From: Actinoallomurus sp963736325
GTDB lineage: Bacteria; Actinomycetota; Actinomycetes; Streptosporangiales; Streptosporangiaceae
Reading direction: 5' to 3'
Assembly (NCBI GenBank): GCA_963736325.1
Contig: CAVTOG010000009.1
Coordinates: forward strand, 868,001 to 932,000
Length of the DNA: 64,000 bases
Below, piece after piece: positions 1-8,596 of this stretch; position 1 is the stretch's first letter, and the number at the start of each line of letters is the position of its first letter. A program made the translations under genes and the position numbers. The notes beneath the pieces were generated by a model. It had not been told where the DNA came from. It did no database searches and saw only the letters and a program-made list of their open reading frames with translations.

Positions 1-1640
1 ACGGGTGCAAGGGCTGGGGGTACGCGGACCTGCTCCCGTACTTCCGCCGCGCCGAGGACCAGCAGCGCGGCGAGTCCGACTACCACGGCGTCGGCGGACC
101 GCTCCGCGTCGAGGACCTGCGCTACAAGAGCCCGCTCGTCCGCGCGTGGGTGGAGTCGGCCAAGACGCACGGGCTGCCCGCCAACAACGACTTCAACGGC
201 TCCGTCCAGGACGGCGTCGGGTTCTACCAGGTCACGCAGAGGCGCGGACGGCGCTGGTCGACCGCCGACGCCTACCTCAGGGACGCCCTCGGCCGGCCGA
301 ACCTCACCGTACGGACCGACGCGCTCACCACGAAGGTGCTGGTCGAGAACGGCCGCGCGGTCGGCGTCCGGTACGTCAGCGGCGGCCGGGAGGAAGAGGC
401 GCGCGCCGGGATGGAGGTCATCCTGTGCGGCGGCGCGGTCAACTCGCCGCAGCTCCTCATGCTCTCCGGGCTCGGGCCGGCGGACCACCTGCGCTCGCTC
501 GGCATCGACGTCGTCGCGGACCTGCCCTCGGTCGGCACCGGCCTGCAGGACCACCCGATCGTGCCGGTCATGTGGAACACCCCCGGCAAGAAGGCGATCT
601 GGGAGGGCGTCAACCTCCGCAACTTCATGCTCTGGCAGTCGCTCGGCCGAGGGCCGTACTCCTCGAACGTCGCCGAGGCGGGCGGCTTCACGCGTACGTC
701 ACCGGACCTGCCGGCGCCCGACCTGCAGTACCACGTGCTCGCCGCGCCGTACGTGAACCAGGGGCTGTCGGACACGGCCAAGCGGATGATCACGGTGTTC
801 GCCACGACGGTGGCGGTGGCCAGCCGCGGCTCGATCACGCTGCGGTCGGCCGACCCGCGGTGGAAGCCGGTCATCGACCCGGCCTACCTCGCCGAACGCG
901 CCGACCTGGACGTGCTGCTGGCCGGCGTTCGGCAGGCGAGGGAGATAGCCGCGACCGGCCCGATGGCCCGGATCACCGAGGGGGAGTGGTCGCCCGGCGA
1001 GGGCATCACCGACCTGGTGGACTGGATCCGGCACGCGGTCGTGACGCTCTACCACCCGACCAGCACCTGCGCGATGGGCGGCGACGAGACGTCGGTCTGC
1101 GACCCGGAGCTGAAGGTGCGCGGCGTCGACGGCCTGCGCGTGGTGGACGCCTCGGTGATGCCGGCGGTGCCGCGCGGCAACACCAACGCCCCGACCATCG
1201 CGATCGCCGAACGCGCCGCGGACCTGATCCTCGGCGCCCCGCCCCTGTCGCCCGGCGACCCCGCCGAGATCGTCCCCGAGGCGGTGCCCCTGAACCGGCC
1301 CGCGGAGGACGCGGCGGATGTGGCGGCGGAGGTCGCGACCGGGCAGGAGTCGACCGTGCTCCTGGAGCCGGTGCCCGAAGCCGAGCCGGAGGATGGCGCG
1401 TCCAGCCGTACGACGGTCGTCACGGAGCCGGTGCCGGAGGCCGAGCCCGCGAGTGAAGCGACGACGGTCATGGAGCCGGTGGTGGAATCGCCTGGTGAGG
1501 CGACGGCCGAGCCGGAACCGGAGGCCGAGTCCGCGGGTGAGGCGACCACGGTCATGGAGCCGGTGTCCGAGGACGAGATCGGCAGGACGCCGGCCTCTCG
1601 CCGTGGGAAGGCCGGCGAGCCGGACGACGAAGGGGCGTGA
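1..1640 (+). CDS. GMC family FAD-dependent oxidoreductase (choline dehydrogenase-like), 5' end outside window
   Basis: The open frame enters at base 3 (GCKGWGYADLLPYF...), so the FAD-binding N-terminus lies upstream of the window. Visible family marks are the second GMC signature (GGAVNSPQLLMLSG, about bases 430-475), the active-site His in TLYHPTSTCAMG and the Asn in RGNTNAPTIAIAERAA near the normal C-terminus. Such enzymes oxidise alcohols to aldehydes with FAD. The catalytic domain should end near base 1240; the last ~130 codons form an unusual acidic tail rich in Glu, Pro, Ala and Val with repeated EPVPEAEP / TTVMEPV units. An aldehyde dehydrogenase lies convergently downstream and could act on its product (inference). 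Substrate unknown. Confidence 0.9.
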   Translation, partial: GCKGWGYADLLPYFRRAEDQQRGESDYHGVGGPLRVEDLRYKSPLVRAWVESAKTHGLPANNDFNGSVQDGVGFYQVTQRRGRRWSTADAYLRDALGRPNLTVRTDALTTKVLVENGRAVGVRYVSGGREEEARAGMEVILCGGAVNSPQLLMLSGLGPADHLRSLGIDVVADLPSVGTGLQDHPIVPVMWNTPGKKAIWEGVNLRNFMLWQSLGRGPYSSNVAEAGGFTRTSPDLPAPDLQYHVLAAPYVNQGLSDTAKRMITVFATTVAVASRGSITLRSADPRWKPVIDPAYLAERADLDVLLAGVRQAREIAATGPMARITEGEWSPGEGITDLVDWIRHAVVTLYHPTSTCAMGGDETSVCDPELKVRGVDGLRVVDASVMPAVPRGNTNAPTIAIAERAADLILGAPPLSPGDPAEIVPEAVPLNRPAEDAADVAAEVATGQESTVLLEPVPEAEPEDGASSRTTVVTEPVPEAEPASEATTVMEPVVESPGEATAEPEPEAESAGEATTVMEPVSEDEIGRTPASRRGKAGEPDDEGA

Positions 1641-1644
1641 ACGG

Positions 1645-1688
1645 CGAACCCCGCCCGGCGGGACGACGTCCTTGCCGAGCGGGGTTCG
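1645..1688. terminator. Inverted repeat between convergent genes
   Basis: A perfect 10-bp stem (CGAACCCCGC at 1645-1654, GCGGGGTTCG at 1679-1688) with a 24-base loop starts 5 bases after the GMC stop codon and faces the small minus-strand gene, so it can serve both strands. No T-tract follows, as is usual in actinomycetes. Confidence 0.6.
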
Positions 1689-1713
1689 GGGGCGGTGTGA
1701 TCGCCGGCCGGGG

Positions 1714-1815
1714 TCACCGCGTGGTGCCCTTCAGGAACCAGCGCGGGGTCCGCACGTCGCCGCGCAGGTCGCGCACGTGCTCCGCGATGATGGCCTTCAT
1801 GATGTCCGGATGCAT
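1714..1815 (-). CDS. 33-residue basic small protein of unknown function
   Basis: A 34-codon frame begins at ATG 1815 and ends with TGA at 1714. It starts MHPDIMKAIIAEHVRDL and ends in a basic segment (TPRWFLKGTTR). A good ribosome site, GAGGAG, lies 6 bases before the ATG, which is the main reason to believe it. The amphipathic N-terminal helix followed by Arg/Lys resembles the many small unnamed actinomycete proteins that begin M(H/N)PD; I do not recognise a named family. Its own promoter should lie in 1816-2030, where three phased repeats occur. Confidence 0.6.
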   Translation of the reverse strand: MHPDIMKAIIAEHVRDLRGDVRTPRWFLKGTTR

Positions 1816-1935
1816 GTCCCGCTCCTCGGTCCGCGAGCCGGTCTGTCCGGCCTCGCACTACCAAGGTTCGTTCTAAGAGGGGTGCCTCCACATCGGGACG
1901 ATGCCTCATCTCCCGCTCATACCGGCATGCGCGGG

Positions 1936-1982
1936 GCCTTAGGCCCCCTACGCGCGCCTTAGGCCGGCCCCGATCGCCTTAG
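1936..1982. repeat. Three GCCTTAG(G) repeats at an exact 20-bp period
   Basis: GCCTTAG begins at 1936, 1956 and 1976, i.e. one copy every two helical turns. The first copy is inside the palindrome GGGGCCTTAGGCCCC. The array is in the 217-bp gap upstream of the small gene at 1714-1815 and downstream of the aldehyde dehydrogenase stop, the right place for an activator or repressor array on the small gene's promoter. Confidence 0.5.
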
Positions 1983-2032
1983 CCGGGCCAGGCCGCGGAG
2001 CGTCCGTACGCCCTCGCGGCCCGGCCCGCGCC

Positions 2033-3535
2033 TCACTTGTAGTGCTTGCCGTGCAGGACGTTGATGAGCTGCAGGGCCTTGGCCATGTCCTTATCGGTGC
2101 GCTTGAACGTCACGAGGTTCATCGGCGAGGAGAAGCGCTGGCGGGTGATCGACTTCGCTCGGGCGAACTCCCGCAGGCCGTCCGCGCCGTGGATGCGGCC
2201 GAAGCCCGAGTCGCCCACTCCGCCGAAGGGCAGGGCCGGCACCGTTGCGAAGGCGATGACCGCGTTGACCGAGGTCATGCCGCTGCGCAGCCGCCGCGCC
2301 GCGTCCATGGCCGTGGAGCGCTTCCGTGAGAAGACCGCGCCGGCCAAGCCGTAGTTGACGGCGTTGGCGCGAGTCACGGCCTCGTTCATGGACTTCACGC
2401 GGTGCACGGTGATGGTCGGGCCGAAGGTCTCCTCGCAGACCGCGGACGAGTCGTCCGGCACGTCGACCAGGATGACCGGCTCGACGTAGGGCTCCTTCAC
2501 CGACTCGGCGCCGCCGACGACGGCCTTGCCGCCCCGCGCCAGGGCGTCGTCGATGTGGCGCTTGATGATGCCGAGCTGGCCCGGCATCGTGATCGGGCCG
2601 TACGACGCGGTGCGGTCCTCGCCGGCGCGGAGGGCCTTCGCCTGTTCGGTGACGCGGCCGACGAAGTCGTCGTAGACGCTCTCGACGACGTAGACGCGCT
2701 CGACGCCCACGCAGGTCTGCCCGGCGTTGGACATCGCGCCCCACAGCGCCGCTTCGGCCGCGGCGTCGAGGTCGGCGTCGGCGTCGACGATGAAGGCGTC
2801 CTTGCCGCCGCACTCGGCGATGATCGGGGTGAGGCGCTCGGCGCAGGCGGCCATCACCTTGCGGGCGGTCGGTGTCGACCCGGTGAAGGCGATCTTGTTG
2901 ACGGCCCCGCGGGCGAGCGCGGCGCCGGTCTCGCCCATGCCGGTCACGACCTGGAGGAGCGGCTGCTCGGGCACGACACCGGAGACGATCTCCGCCAGCA
3001 GGCCGCCGACGCCCGGCGTGAACTCCGACGGTTTGAAGACGACCGCGTTGCCGGCGGCCAGGGCGTACGCGATCGAGCCCATCGGCGTGAACAGCGGGTA
3101 GTTCCACGGCCCGATGACGCCGATGACGCCGAGCGGCTGGTACTCCAGGGTCGCCTTCTGGTTGATCGCCAGCAGACCCGGGAAGACGCCGCGCGGGCCG
3201 AGCACCTTCTCGGCCTTGCGTGCCGCCCAGTCGAGGTGGGTGATGGCCATGACGACCTCGAGCTGGGCGTCCTCGATCGGCTTTCCGGTCTCCCGGTGGA
3301 TCAGGGTGGCCATGCGGTTGAGCGAACGGGTCAGAGAACCCTTGATGTTGAGCAGCCGGATCTTCCGCTCTTTCCAGCCCAAACCGGCCCACCAGGCCGC
3401 GGCGGCGTGTGCGCGGCCGATCGCCGCGTCGACCGCGGGCCCGTCGTGGACGGGGTGTGATCCGACGACCTCACCGGTCGCCGGGCTCAGGGAATCGAAG
3501 GTCTCGGCGGTCTCGGCATCCATGGTCGCGGTCAT
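2033..3535 (-). CDS. NAD(P)-dependent aldehyde dehydrogenase
   Basis: Full-length (500 residue) ALDH superfamily enzyme oxidising an aldehyde to its acid. The substrate-entry/NAD region GVIGPWNYPLFTPMG (about 140-155), the catalytic Glu in AECGGKDAF (about 250) and the nucleophile Cys in NAGQTCVGVERVYV (about 285) are all present, as is the C-terminal PFGGVGDSGFGR motif. The family member looks closest to succinate-semialdehyde / coniferyl-type ALDHs, but specificity cannot be read from sequence. It is a single gene facing the GMC oxidoreductase; together they could run alcohol-to-acid oxidation (inference). The ATG at 3535 is preceded by a short gap to the divergently irrelevant response regulator stop, so promoter lies upstream in 3536-3585. 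Confidence 0.9.
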   Translation of the reverse strand: MTATMDAETAETFDSLSPATGEVVGSHPVHDGPAVDAAIGRAHAAAAWWAGLGWKERKIRLLNIKGSLTRSLNRMATLIHRETGKPIEDAQLEVVMAITHLDWAARKAEKVLGPRGVFPGLLAINQKATLEYQPLGVIGVIGPWNYPLFTPMGSIAYALAAGNAVVFKPSEFTPGVGGLLAEIVSGVVPEQPLLQVVTGMGETGAALARGAVNKIAFTGSTPTARKVMAACAERLTPIIAECGGKDAFIVDADADLDAAAEAALWGAMSNAGQTCVGVERVYVVESVYDDFVGRVTEQAKALRAGEDRTASYGPITMPGQLGIIKRHIDDALARGGKAVVGGAESVKEPYVEPVILVDVPDDSSAVCEETFGPTITVHRVKSMNEAVTRANAVNYGLAGAVFSRKRSTAMDAARRLRSGMTSVNAVIAFATVPALPFGGVGDSGFGRIHGADGLREFARAKSITRQRFSSPMNLVTFKRTDKDMAKALQLINVLHGKHYK

Positions 3536-3585
3536 CGGCCACCACTCAACTAGAAGGGAATTCTGCTGCTGGTCGAATTTACCCC

Positions 3586-4212
3586 TCAGCGGCCCGGCGC
3601 GGGGAGAATGCCCCGTTCCAGAGCGGCCGTCACCGCCGCCGTACGGTCGGAGACCTCCAGCTTGCCGAACGTCCGCAGCAGGTGGGTCTTGACCGTCGCC
3701 TCGCTGATGAACAGCTCGCGCCCGATCTCGGCGTTCGTACGGCCGCGGGCGACGAGCCGCAGCACCTCGATCTCGCGCCGCGACAGCTCGACCGGCGAGC
3801 GCATGCGGGACACAAGCTTGGCCGCGACCGACGGCGCCAGCACGGTCTCGCCCCGCGCCGCGGCGCGTATCGCCTGGGCGAGCTCGGCCCGCGAGGCGTC
3901 CTTGAGCAGGTAGCCCGCCGCGCCGGCCTCGACGGCGCGCAGGATGTCGGCGTCCGTCTCGTACGTCGTGAGGACGACGACGCGTGTCGCCGGGCGCTGC
4001 ACGAGCACCCGCGCGGTCGCCTCCACACCGTCGCCGCCGGGCATGCGCAGGTCCATCAGGACCACGTCGGGCTCGTGTGCGCGGACCGCCGCGACGGCCT
4101 CGGCGGCGCCGCCGGCCTCGGCGACGACCTTCAAGCCGTCTTCGGCCGCGAGCATGCCGCGCAGGCCCTCGCGTACGACCGGGTGGTCGTCGACCAGCAG
4201 GACCTTGATCAA
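3586..4212 (-). CDS. NarL/FixJ-type response regulator
   Basis: A 208-residue regulator with an N-terminal receiver domain and a C-terminal LuxR helix-turn-helix. The phospho-acceptor is Asp54 in VVLMDLRMPGG, with the acidic pair DD at 8-9 and Lys104 in YLLKDAS. The HTH (LSRREIEVLRLVARGRTNAEIG...VKTHL) spans about 143-200. Its ATG overlaps the kinase stop by 4 bases, so kinase and regulator are translationally coupled. It is the last gene of the exporter operon and probably controls it, the common arrangement for actinomycete DesKR/LiaSR-like systems. Confidence 0.95.
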   Translation of the reverse strand: MIKVLLVDDHPVVREGLRGMLAAEDGLKVVAEAGGAAEAVAAVRAHEPDVVLMDLRMPGGDGVEATARVLVQRPATRVVVLTTYETDADILRAVEAGAAGYLLKDASRAELAQAIRAAARGETVLAPSVAAKLVSRMRSPVELSRREIEVLRLVARGRTNAEIGRELFISEATVKTHLLRTFGKLEVSDRTAAVTAALERGILPAPGR

Positions 4213-5375
4213 CTTACCGGCACCTCCACGGTGATGGACGTTCCCTCGCCCGGTGTGCTGCGGACCTTCAGCGTGCCGTCGACCTGGGCGGCGCGTTCGC
4301 GCATGCCGCGCAGGCCGAAGCCGTTCGCGGCGGCCGGGTCGAAGCCCCGGCCGTCGTCGGCGATCTCCAGGCGGACCATCGCGGCCTCGTAGCGGAGGCC
4401 GATGGCCACGTGACCGGCCTTGGCGTGCCGCCGGACGTTGGCCAGCCCCTCCTGAGCCGCGCGCAGCAGGACCACCTCCGTACGGGCCGGGAGCCGCCGT
4501 GGATCGCCGGAGACCGTACAGTCGGTGTCCAGGCCGGCCTCCTCTCCGAGCCGGTCCGACAGGCGCCGTACGGCCTCGTCGAGGGACGAGTCGCCGAGGG
4601 CGGCGGGCGGTACGGCGGCGACCAGGGCGCGCGCCTCGGCGAGGTTCTCCCGCGCGGTGCGCACCGCCAGGCCGACCTGCCGCCGGGCGCTCTCGGGATC
4701 GCGGCCGATGTGCGGCTCGGCCGCCTGCAGCAGCATCAGGATGCTGGTGAAGCCCTGGGCGAGCGTGTCGTGGATCTCGGCGGCCATCCGCTCGCGCTCG
4801 GCCATCACGCCGGCCTCGCGGCTCACCTCCGACAGCTCCGCCTGCGTCGCCTCCAGGCGCTGGATCAGCTCACGGCGCTCGATGCTCTGGGCGATGATGC
4901 GGTCGATCCAGAACCCGAAGTACCCGGAGAACGTGATCACCACGACGGACCACACCAGGAACGTCACGACGGACGCGACGTCGCTCGTGTGCAGCAGGAA
5001 CCGCACCGCCGGAACCCCGTTGATCAGGGTCACGGCGACGATGCTCCGCGACCACCGCATCATCATGAAGCACTGCGGACAGGCCGCGAACAGGACGAGA
5101 GAGCTCTCCGGAGCCGCCGCGGACGCCGAGGAGCACAGCAGGATCAGCCCGGCGATGTAGACGTAGGTGGCCAGGCTGTCCTGGTCGGTGCCGATCGCGC
5201 GCCGCCCGACCAGGGCGTACCAGGGCAGCAGCGCGGTCAGGAGAGCGACCGCGACCGCCGTCGCGTGCCACGAGCCGCCGTCCGCCAGTACGTAGACGAC
5301 CGTAGAGACGAGGACCAGGCCGAAGTAGACCTCCCAGCGGCCGAGCCCCCAGTCCCAGGCGTCGTTGTCGTTCAT
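4209..5375 (-). CDS. Membrane sensor histidine kinase (HisKA_3 type)
   Basis: 388 residues. Five or six hydrophobic segments fill residues 12-155, followed by a coiled linker and the dimerisation/phosphorylation helix AERERMAAEIHDTLAQGFTSI with the phospho-His at 202. The HATPase domain contains ADDGRGFD and the GFGLRGMRERA lid. I start it at ATG 5375 because this gives an ATGA overlap with the permease; an upstream extension to 5753 is only the antisense-free frame running under the permease. No extracellular sensor domain is evident, so it may sense via its membrane segments or through the ABC partner. Confidence 0.93.
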   Translation of the reverse strand: MNDNDAWDWGLGRWEVYFGLVLVSTVVYVLADGGSWHATAVAVALLTALLPWYALVGRRAIGTDQDSLATYVYIAGLILLCSSASAAAPESSLVLFAACPQCFMMMRWSRSIVAVTLINGVPAVRFLLHTSDVASVVTFLVWSVVVITFSGYFGFWIDRIIAQSIERRELIQRLEATQAELSEVSREAGVMAERERMAAEIHDTLAQGFTSILMLLQAAEPHIGRDPESARRQVGLAVRTARENLAEARALVAAVPPAALGDSSLDEAVRRLSDRLGEEAGLDTDCTVSGDPRRLPARTEVVLLRAAQEGLANVRRHAKAGHVAIGLRYEAAMVRLEIADDGRGFDPAAANGFGLRGMRERAAQVDGTLKVRSTPGEGTSITVEVPVS

Positions 5376-6184
5376 CCGTCGTGGCGCCGTTTCCAGCGGA
5401 AGGTCGTCAGGCACAGGGTGAAGCCTGCTACACCCCAGGCCAGGAGCACCAGGGCGATCCGGCCGTGCTCCCAGGCGTGCGCCGGTTCGGCGGGCAGGAG
5501 CGCGTCCGGCAGCAGCGCCGAACGGAACCCCTGGCTGATCCACTTCAGCGGGAACAGCGCGCCGACCTGCTGGACGCCCTTGGGCAGGCTGGAGAAGGTG
5601 AAGAACACCCCGGAGATGAACTGCAGCATCAGGTACGGGAGGTTCAGCACCGCCGCCGCGCTCTTGCCGGACCTCGGGACGCTGCTGGCCGCGATGCCCA
5701 GCATGGTACAGACGGTCACACCGGCCACGAACACCCAGATCAGCGTCAGCCACCGGCCGGGCGTGGCGGGCACGTCGAGGCCGAACATCAGGCCGCCGAG
5801 CGCGAAGAGGATCACGGTCTCCAGGAGCGACAGCACGAGAGCCGAGATCGTCTTGCCGATGAAGTACGCCGCCTTGGGCATCGGCGTGCCGTACAGGCGC
5901 TTGAGGGTGCCGTCGTCGCGCTCCTGGGCGATGCCGATCCCGAGGCTGACGAACGTGGTCGACATGATGCCGCTCGCGATGATCCCGGCGGCGAAGTACT
6001 GCCGGAAGTCCACGTTCGTGCCGTCGACCGTGCCCTTGAAGATCGTTCCGAAGATCACCAGCAGCATGATCGGCATCGCGAGGGTGAAGGCCACCGCCTC
6101 CTTCTCGCGGAAGAAGGACTTGAGTTCGAGGACGCCGCGCGACATCCCGACCTTCAGCGGGGACGGCAGTGCCATGGCGGTCAT
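5372..6184 (-). CDS. ABC-2 type exporter permease
   Basis: 270-residue integral membrane protein with about six transmembrane segments and the ABC-2 pattern seen in daunorubicin-exporter DrrB and NodJ relatives: RDDGTLKRLYGTPMP after the second segment and the long hydrophobic LPYLMLQFISGVFFTFSSLP region. It forms the channel for the ATPase encoded just upstream; the two genes overlap by 4 bases (6181-6184). A second in-frame ATG four codons in (MALPSP) is an alternative start. Substrate unknown; drug, lipid or peptide export is typical. Confidence 0.92.
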   Translation of the reverse strand: MTAMALPSPLKVGMSRGVLELKSFFREKEAVAFTLAMPIMLLVIFGTIFKGTVDGTNVDFRQYFAAGIIASGIMSTTFVSLGIGIAQERDDGTLKRLYGTPMPKAAYFIGKTISALVLSLLETVILFALGGLMFGLDVPATPGRWLTLIWVFVAGVTVCTMLGIAASSVPRSGKSAAAVLNLPYLMLQFISGVFFTFSSLPKGVQQVGALFPLKWISQGFRSALLPDALLPAEPAHAWEHGRIALVLLAWGVAGFTLCLTTFRWKRRHDG

Positions 6185-7026
6185 TCCGCTGCTCCGATCA
6201 TCGAAAGGTAGACGTCCTCAAGGGTCGGCCGCGTGACGGTCAGCCCGGGGATCTCGCCGTCGAACTTCTGGCTCAGCTCGGAAACGACCTGCGTGGGGGA
6301 GTCCGACTCGATGGCCTGCGGCCCCTCCGGGCCGGTCCAGCTCACGCGGGCCGTGGCGCCCGACCGGCCGCCGAGTTCCTTCGGCGTGGCGACCTCGACG
6401 AGCTTGCCGCCGGCGATCACGCCGACCCGGTCCGACAGCGCCTCGGCCTCCTCCAGGTAGTGCGTGGTCAGCAGGATCGTCGTGCCGCCGCCGGCCAGGC
6501 TCTCGATCAGCCGCCAGAACTGCCGCCGCGCGTCCGGGTCGAAGCCCGTCGTCGGCTCGTCGAGGAAGAGCAGTTCGGGGTCGCCGACGATGCCGAGCGC
6601 GACGTCGACGCGTCGGCGCTGGCCGCCGGACAGCTGCGCGAGCCGCGCGCCGGCCTTCTCCGTCAGGCCGACCGCCTCGATCACCTCATCGGGGTCGCGC
6701 GGGTTCGCGTAGTACCCGGCGAAGTGCCGCACCATCTCGCGGACGGTCAGCTCGGGCTGCTCGTTCGAGGTCTGCAGGACGACGCCGATGCGCGACCGCC
6801 AGGCGCGGGTCGGGTGGTCCGGGTCCACGCCGAGGACGGATACCTCTCCGCCCGTACGCCGGCGGTGCCCTTCGAGGATCTCGACCGTCGTGCTCTTGCC
6901 CGCGCCGTTCGGCCCGAGCAGCGCGAACACCTCACCGGTGTGGATGTCCAGGTCGACGCCGTTCACCGCGTCGACGTCGCCGTACCGCTTGCGCAGGTCG
7001 CGTATTCGGACCGCTGGTTCGCTCAT
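6181..7026 (-). CDS. ABC transporter ATP-binding protein, first gene of exporter/two-component operon
   Basis: 281 residues with Walker A GPNGAGKST (about 38-46), Q-loop VLQTSNEQPE, signature LSGGQRRRVD, Walker B LLFLDEPTTG and the H-loop LLTTHYLEE. The C-terminal ~60 residues form the extra domain typical of DrrA-like exporters (TPKELGG... TLEDVYLSMIG). First gene of a four-gene operon (ATPase, permease, kinase, regulator) in which all three junctions are ATGA overlaps. Confidence 0.95.
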   Translation of the reverse strand: MSEPAVRIRDLRKRYGDVDAVNGVDLDIHTGEVFALLGPNGAGKSTTVEILEGHRRRTGGEVSVLGVDPDHPTRAWRSRIGVVLQTSNEQPELTVREMVRHFAGYYANPRDPDEVIEAVGLTEKAGARLAQLSGGQRRRVDVALGIVGDPELLFLDEPTTGFDPDARRQFWRLIESLAGGGTTILLTTHYLEEAEALSDRVGVIAGGKLVEVATPKELGGRSGATARVSWTGPEGPQAIESDSPTQVVSELSQKFDGEIPGLTVTRPTLEDVYLSMIGAAE

Positions 7027-7080
7027 AGGGCAACCCTCGTGGCGACTTCACCCGTCCGCGATCGGCGGAGTGGTCATTCC

Positions 7081-7104
7081 GGTGTCCACCGAACGGTGGA
7101 CACC
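7081..7104 (-). terminator. Perfect hairpin at the 3' end of the site-2 protease gene
   Basis: GGTGTCCACC (7081-7090), loop GAAC, GGTGGACACC (7095-7104). On the minus strand it begins at the last base of the site-2 protease stop codon, so it ends the TetR-protease transcript before the exporter operon's promoter region. Confidence 0.7.
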
Positions 7105-7910
7105 TAGTAGACGATCAGGCTGCCGAGGTTGCGCCAGAACTGGAAGAAGGCGTGGCCGAGGATGGTGAGGTTCCGGTTGATGCCGAACACATCGGTCAGG
7201 TTGTAGACGAGCGAGAAGAACTGGCCGTTGATCGCCGGGATCCACAGCAGGGCGAGCAGGGCCATGAAGGCGTAGCCGCCGATCCGGTCGGCCTGCGCGA
7301 CCCAGTGACGAGGCAGGTACGGCTCGACGATCCCGAAGCCGTCCAGGCCGGGCACCGGCAGGAGGTTGAGTACGGCCGCCGTGACCTGCAGGAAGGCCAG
7401 GAATGCCGCGCCGCTCCAGAAGAGCGTGTGGGGGTCGTAGAGCGACGTGTGGCTGGAGATCAGGACGCCGAGCACCACCGCGAAGACCAGGTTGGCCACC
7501 GGACCGGCCGCCGAGATCAGGCTGTGCCGGATCCGGCCGGGGATCGCGCCGCGGTTGATGTAGACCGCGCCGCCGGGCAGGCCGATGCCGCCCAGCAGCA
7601 CGAACAGCACCGGGAGGATGAAGCTGAGCGTGATGTCGCCGTACTTCAGCGGGTTGAGCGTGAGATAGCCGTTGGTGGCCACGCTGTGGTCGCCCGAGCG
7701 CCAGGCGAAGAACGCGTGGCCGAACTCGTGCAGGCACAGCGACACGACCCAGCCGCTCACCACGAATACGAACAGGGCGAACCGGGCGGTGTGGGAGATG
7801 TCCGTGCCGTACTTCCAGACGGCCAGGCCGGACAGCACGAACAGGCCGACGACGAAAAGGAAGATCGGGCTGGGCCGTACGGAGGACCGCAGCGCGGTGA
7901 CGTTGCTCAT
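7104..7910 (-). CDS. Site-2 protease family (M50) intramembrane metalloprotease homolog
   Basis: 268 residues with six or so membrane helices. The zinc motif is HEFGHAFFAW (about 62-66) inside a helix, and the third ligand motif NLLPVPGLDG (about 185-194) matches the M50 NxxPxxxLDG signature. Members cut membrane-bound anti-sigma factors or act as membrane peptidases; there is no PDZ domain here, so it is the compact form. It overlaps the upstream TetR stop by 4 bases (ATGA), tying it to that regulator. Its substrate is unknown. Confidence 0.88.
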   Translation of the reverse strand: MSNVTALRSSVRPSPIFLFVVGLFVLSGLAVWKYGTDISHTARFALFVFVVSGWVVSLCLHEFGHAFFAWRSGDHSVATNGYLTLNPLKYGDITLSFILPVLFVLLGGIGLPGGAVYINRGAIPGRIRHSLISAAGPVANLVFAVVLGVLISSHTSLYDPHTLFWSGAAFLAFLQVTAAVLNLLPVPGLDGFGIVEPYLPRHWVAQADRIGGYAFMALLALLWIPAINGQFFSLVYNLTDVFGINRNLTILGHAFFQFWRNLGSLIVY

Positions 7911-8482
7911 TTGATGCTCTCTGCCAGGGCGGGCACGACGTAGACGCGGAGGAACTCACGGGGCTCGCCCTCGCGCGGCATGACGATCATCGAGGTGATG
8001 ATCCGGAACAGGAACTCCACGGCGCCCTCGACGGTGATGTCGTGGCGCAGGAGCGACTCGCGCTGGGCGAACTCGACGTGGGGGCGTACGTAGTCGGCGC
8101 ACAGGTCCATGACCCGCCCGGCGGCCCCGACGACGGCCGCCTGGGTGTGGCCGGCCGTGTCCGGGGTCAGCAGGGCGGCCACGCGTGGCTCTCCGCGGAC
8201 GAACTCGACCGCGTCGAGGACGCCCTCGACGATGGCGTCCTGGACCGACGGGCACTGGGCCAGGCGCTCGGCCAGGCGGTCGAGGAACCTTCGCATGTCG
8301 CGGAGGATGACCGCCAGGATCACCTCGTCACGGCCGCCGGCGAAGCTGCGGTAGACGGTGGCGCGCGACAGCCCGGCCGCCGCCGCGATGTCCTCGACGG
8401 TGGTCTTACCGACGCCGTACCGCGCGAAACAGCCTTCGGCGGCGTTCACGATCCGTTCCCGGATCCCGGTGGCGTGCGGCAT
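7907..8482 (-). CDS. TetR/AcrR family transcriptional regulator
   Basis: 191 residues with the N-terminal TetR helix-turn-helix GVGKTTVEDIAAAAGLSRATVYRSF and a variable C-terminal ligand domain. I choose ATG 8482 (MPHATGIRERIV) because it places the HTH at the expected distance; longer readings upstream run into the divergent SDR promoter. It shares a 115-bp divergent region with the SDR at 8597, which contains palindromic CGCAT elements, and it is translationally coupled to the site-2 protease. The likely targets are both directions of this locus (inference from layout). Confidence 0.93.
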   Translation of the reverse strand: MPHATGIRERIVNAAEGCFARYGVGKTTVEDIAAAAGLSRATVYRSFAGGRDEVILAVILRDMRRFLDRLAERLAQCPSVQDAIVEGVLDAVEFVRGEPRVAALLTPDTAGHTQAAVVGAAGRVMDLCADYVRPHVEFAQRESLLRHDITVEGAVEFLFRIITSMIVMPREGEPREFLRVYVVPALAESIK

Positions 8483-8537
8483 GTCCCGCAGAGTATCGGG
8501 TGCGCCGAGAGTGAAACATGGCACATATCTTGCCTTT

Positions 8538-8586
8538 TGTCGCATGATGCGTAACGTGTGCGATGCGCCACAGCCCCAATGCGACA
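8538..8586. promoter_or_regulatory. Probable TetR operator region between divergent genes
   Basis: CGCATGATGCG (8541-8551) is a perfect palindrome around a central G. TGTCGCAT (8538-8545) recurs inverted as ATGCGACA (8579-8586), and GTGCGATGCGCCA lies between. Repeated GCAT/ATGC half-sites in a divergent TetR/SDR gap are what an autoregulated TetR operator looks like. Confidence 0.5.
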
Positions 8587-8596
8587 GGACCTCCAA

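Noticed and set aside
5376..5753. Upstream extension of the histidine kinase frame
   Set aside because: It lies under the permease gene in another frame and is Arg/Pro-rich; the ATGA overlap supports the later ATG.
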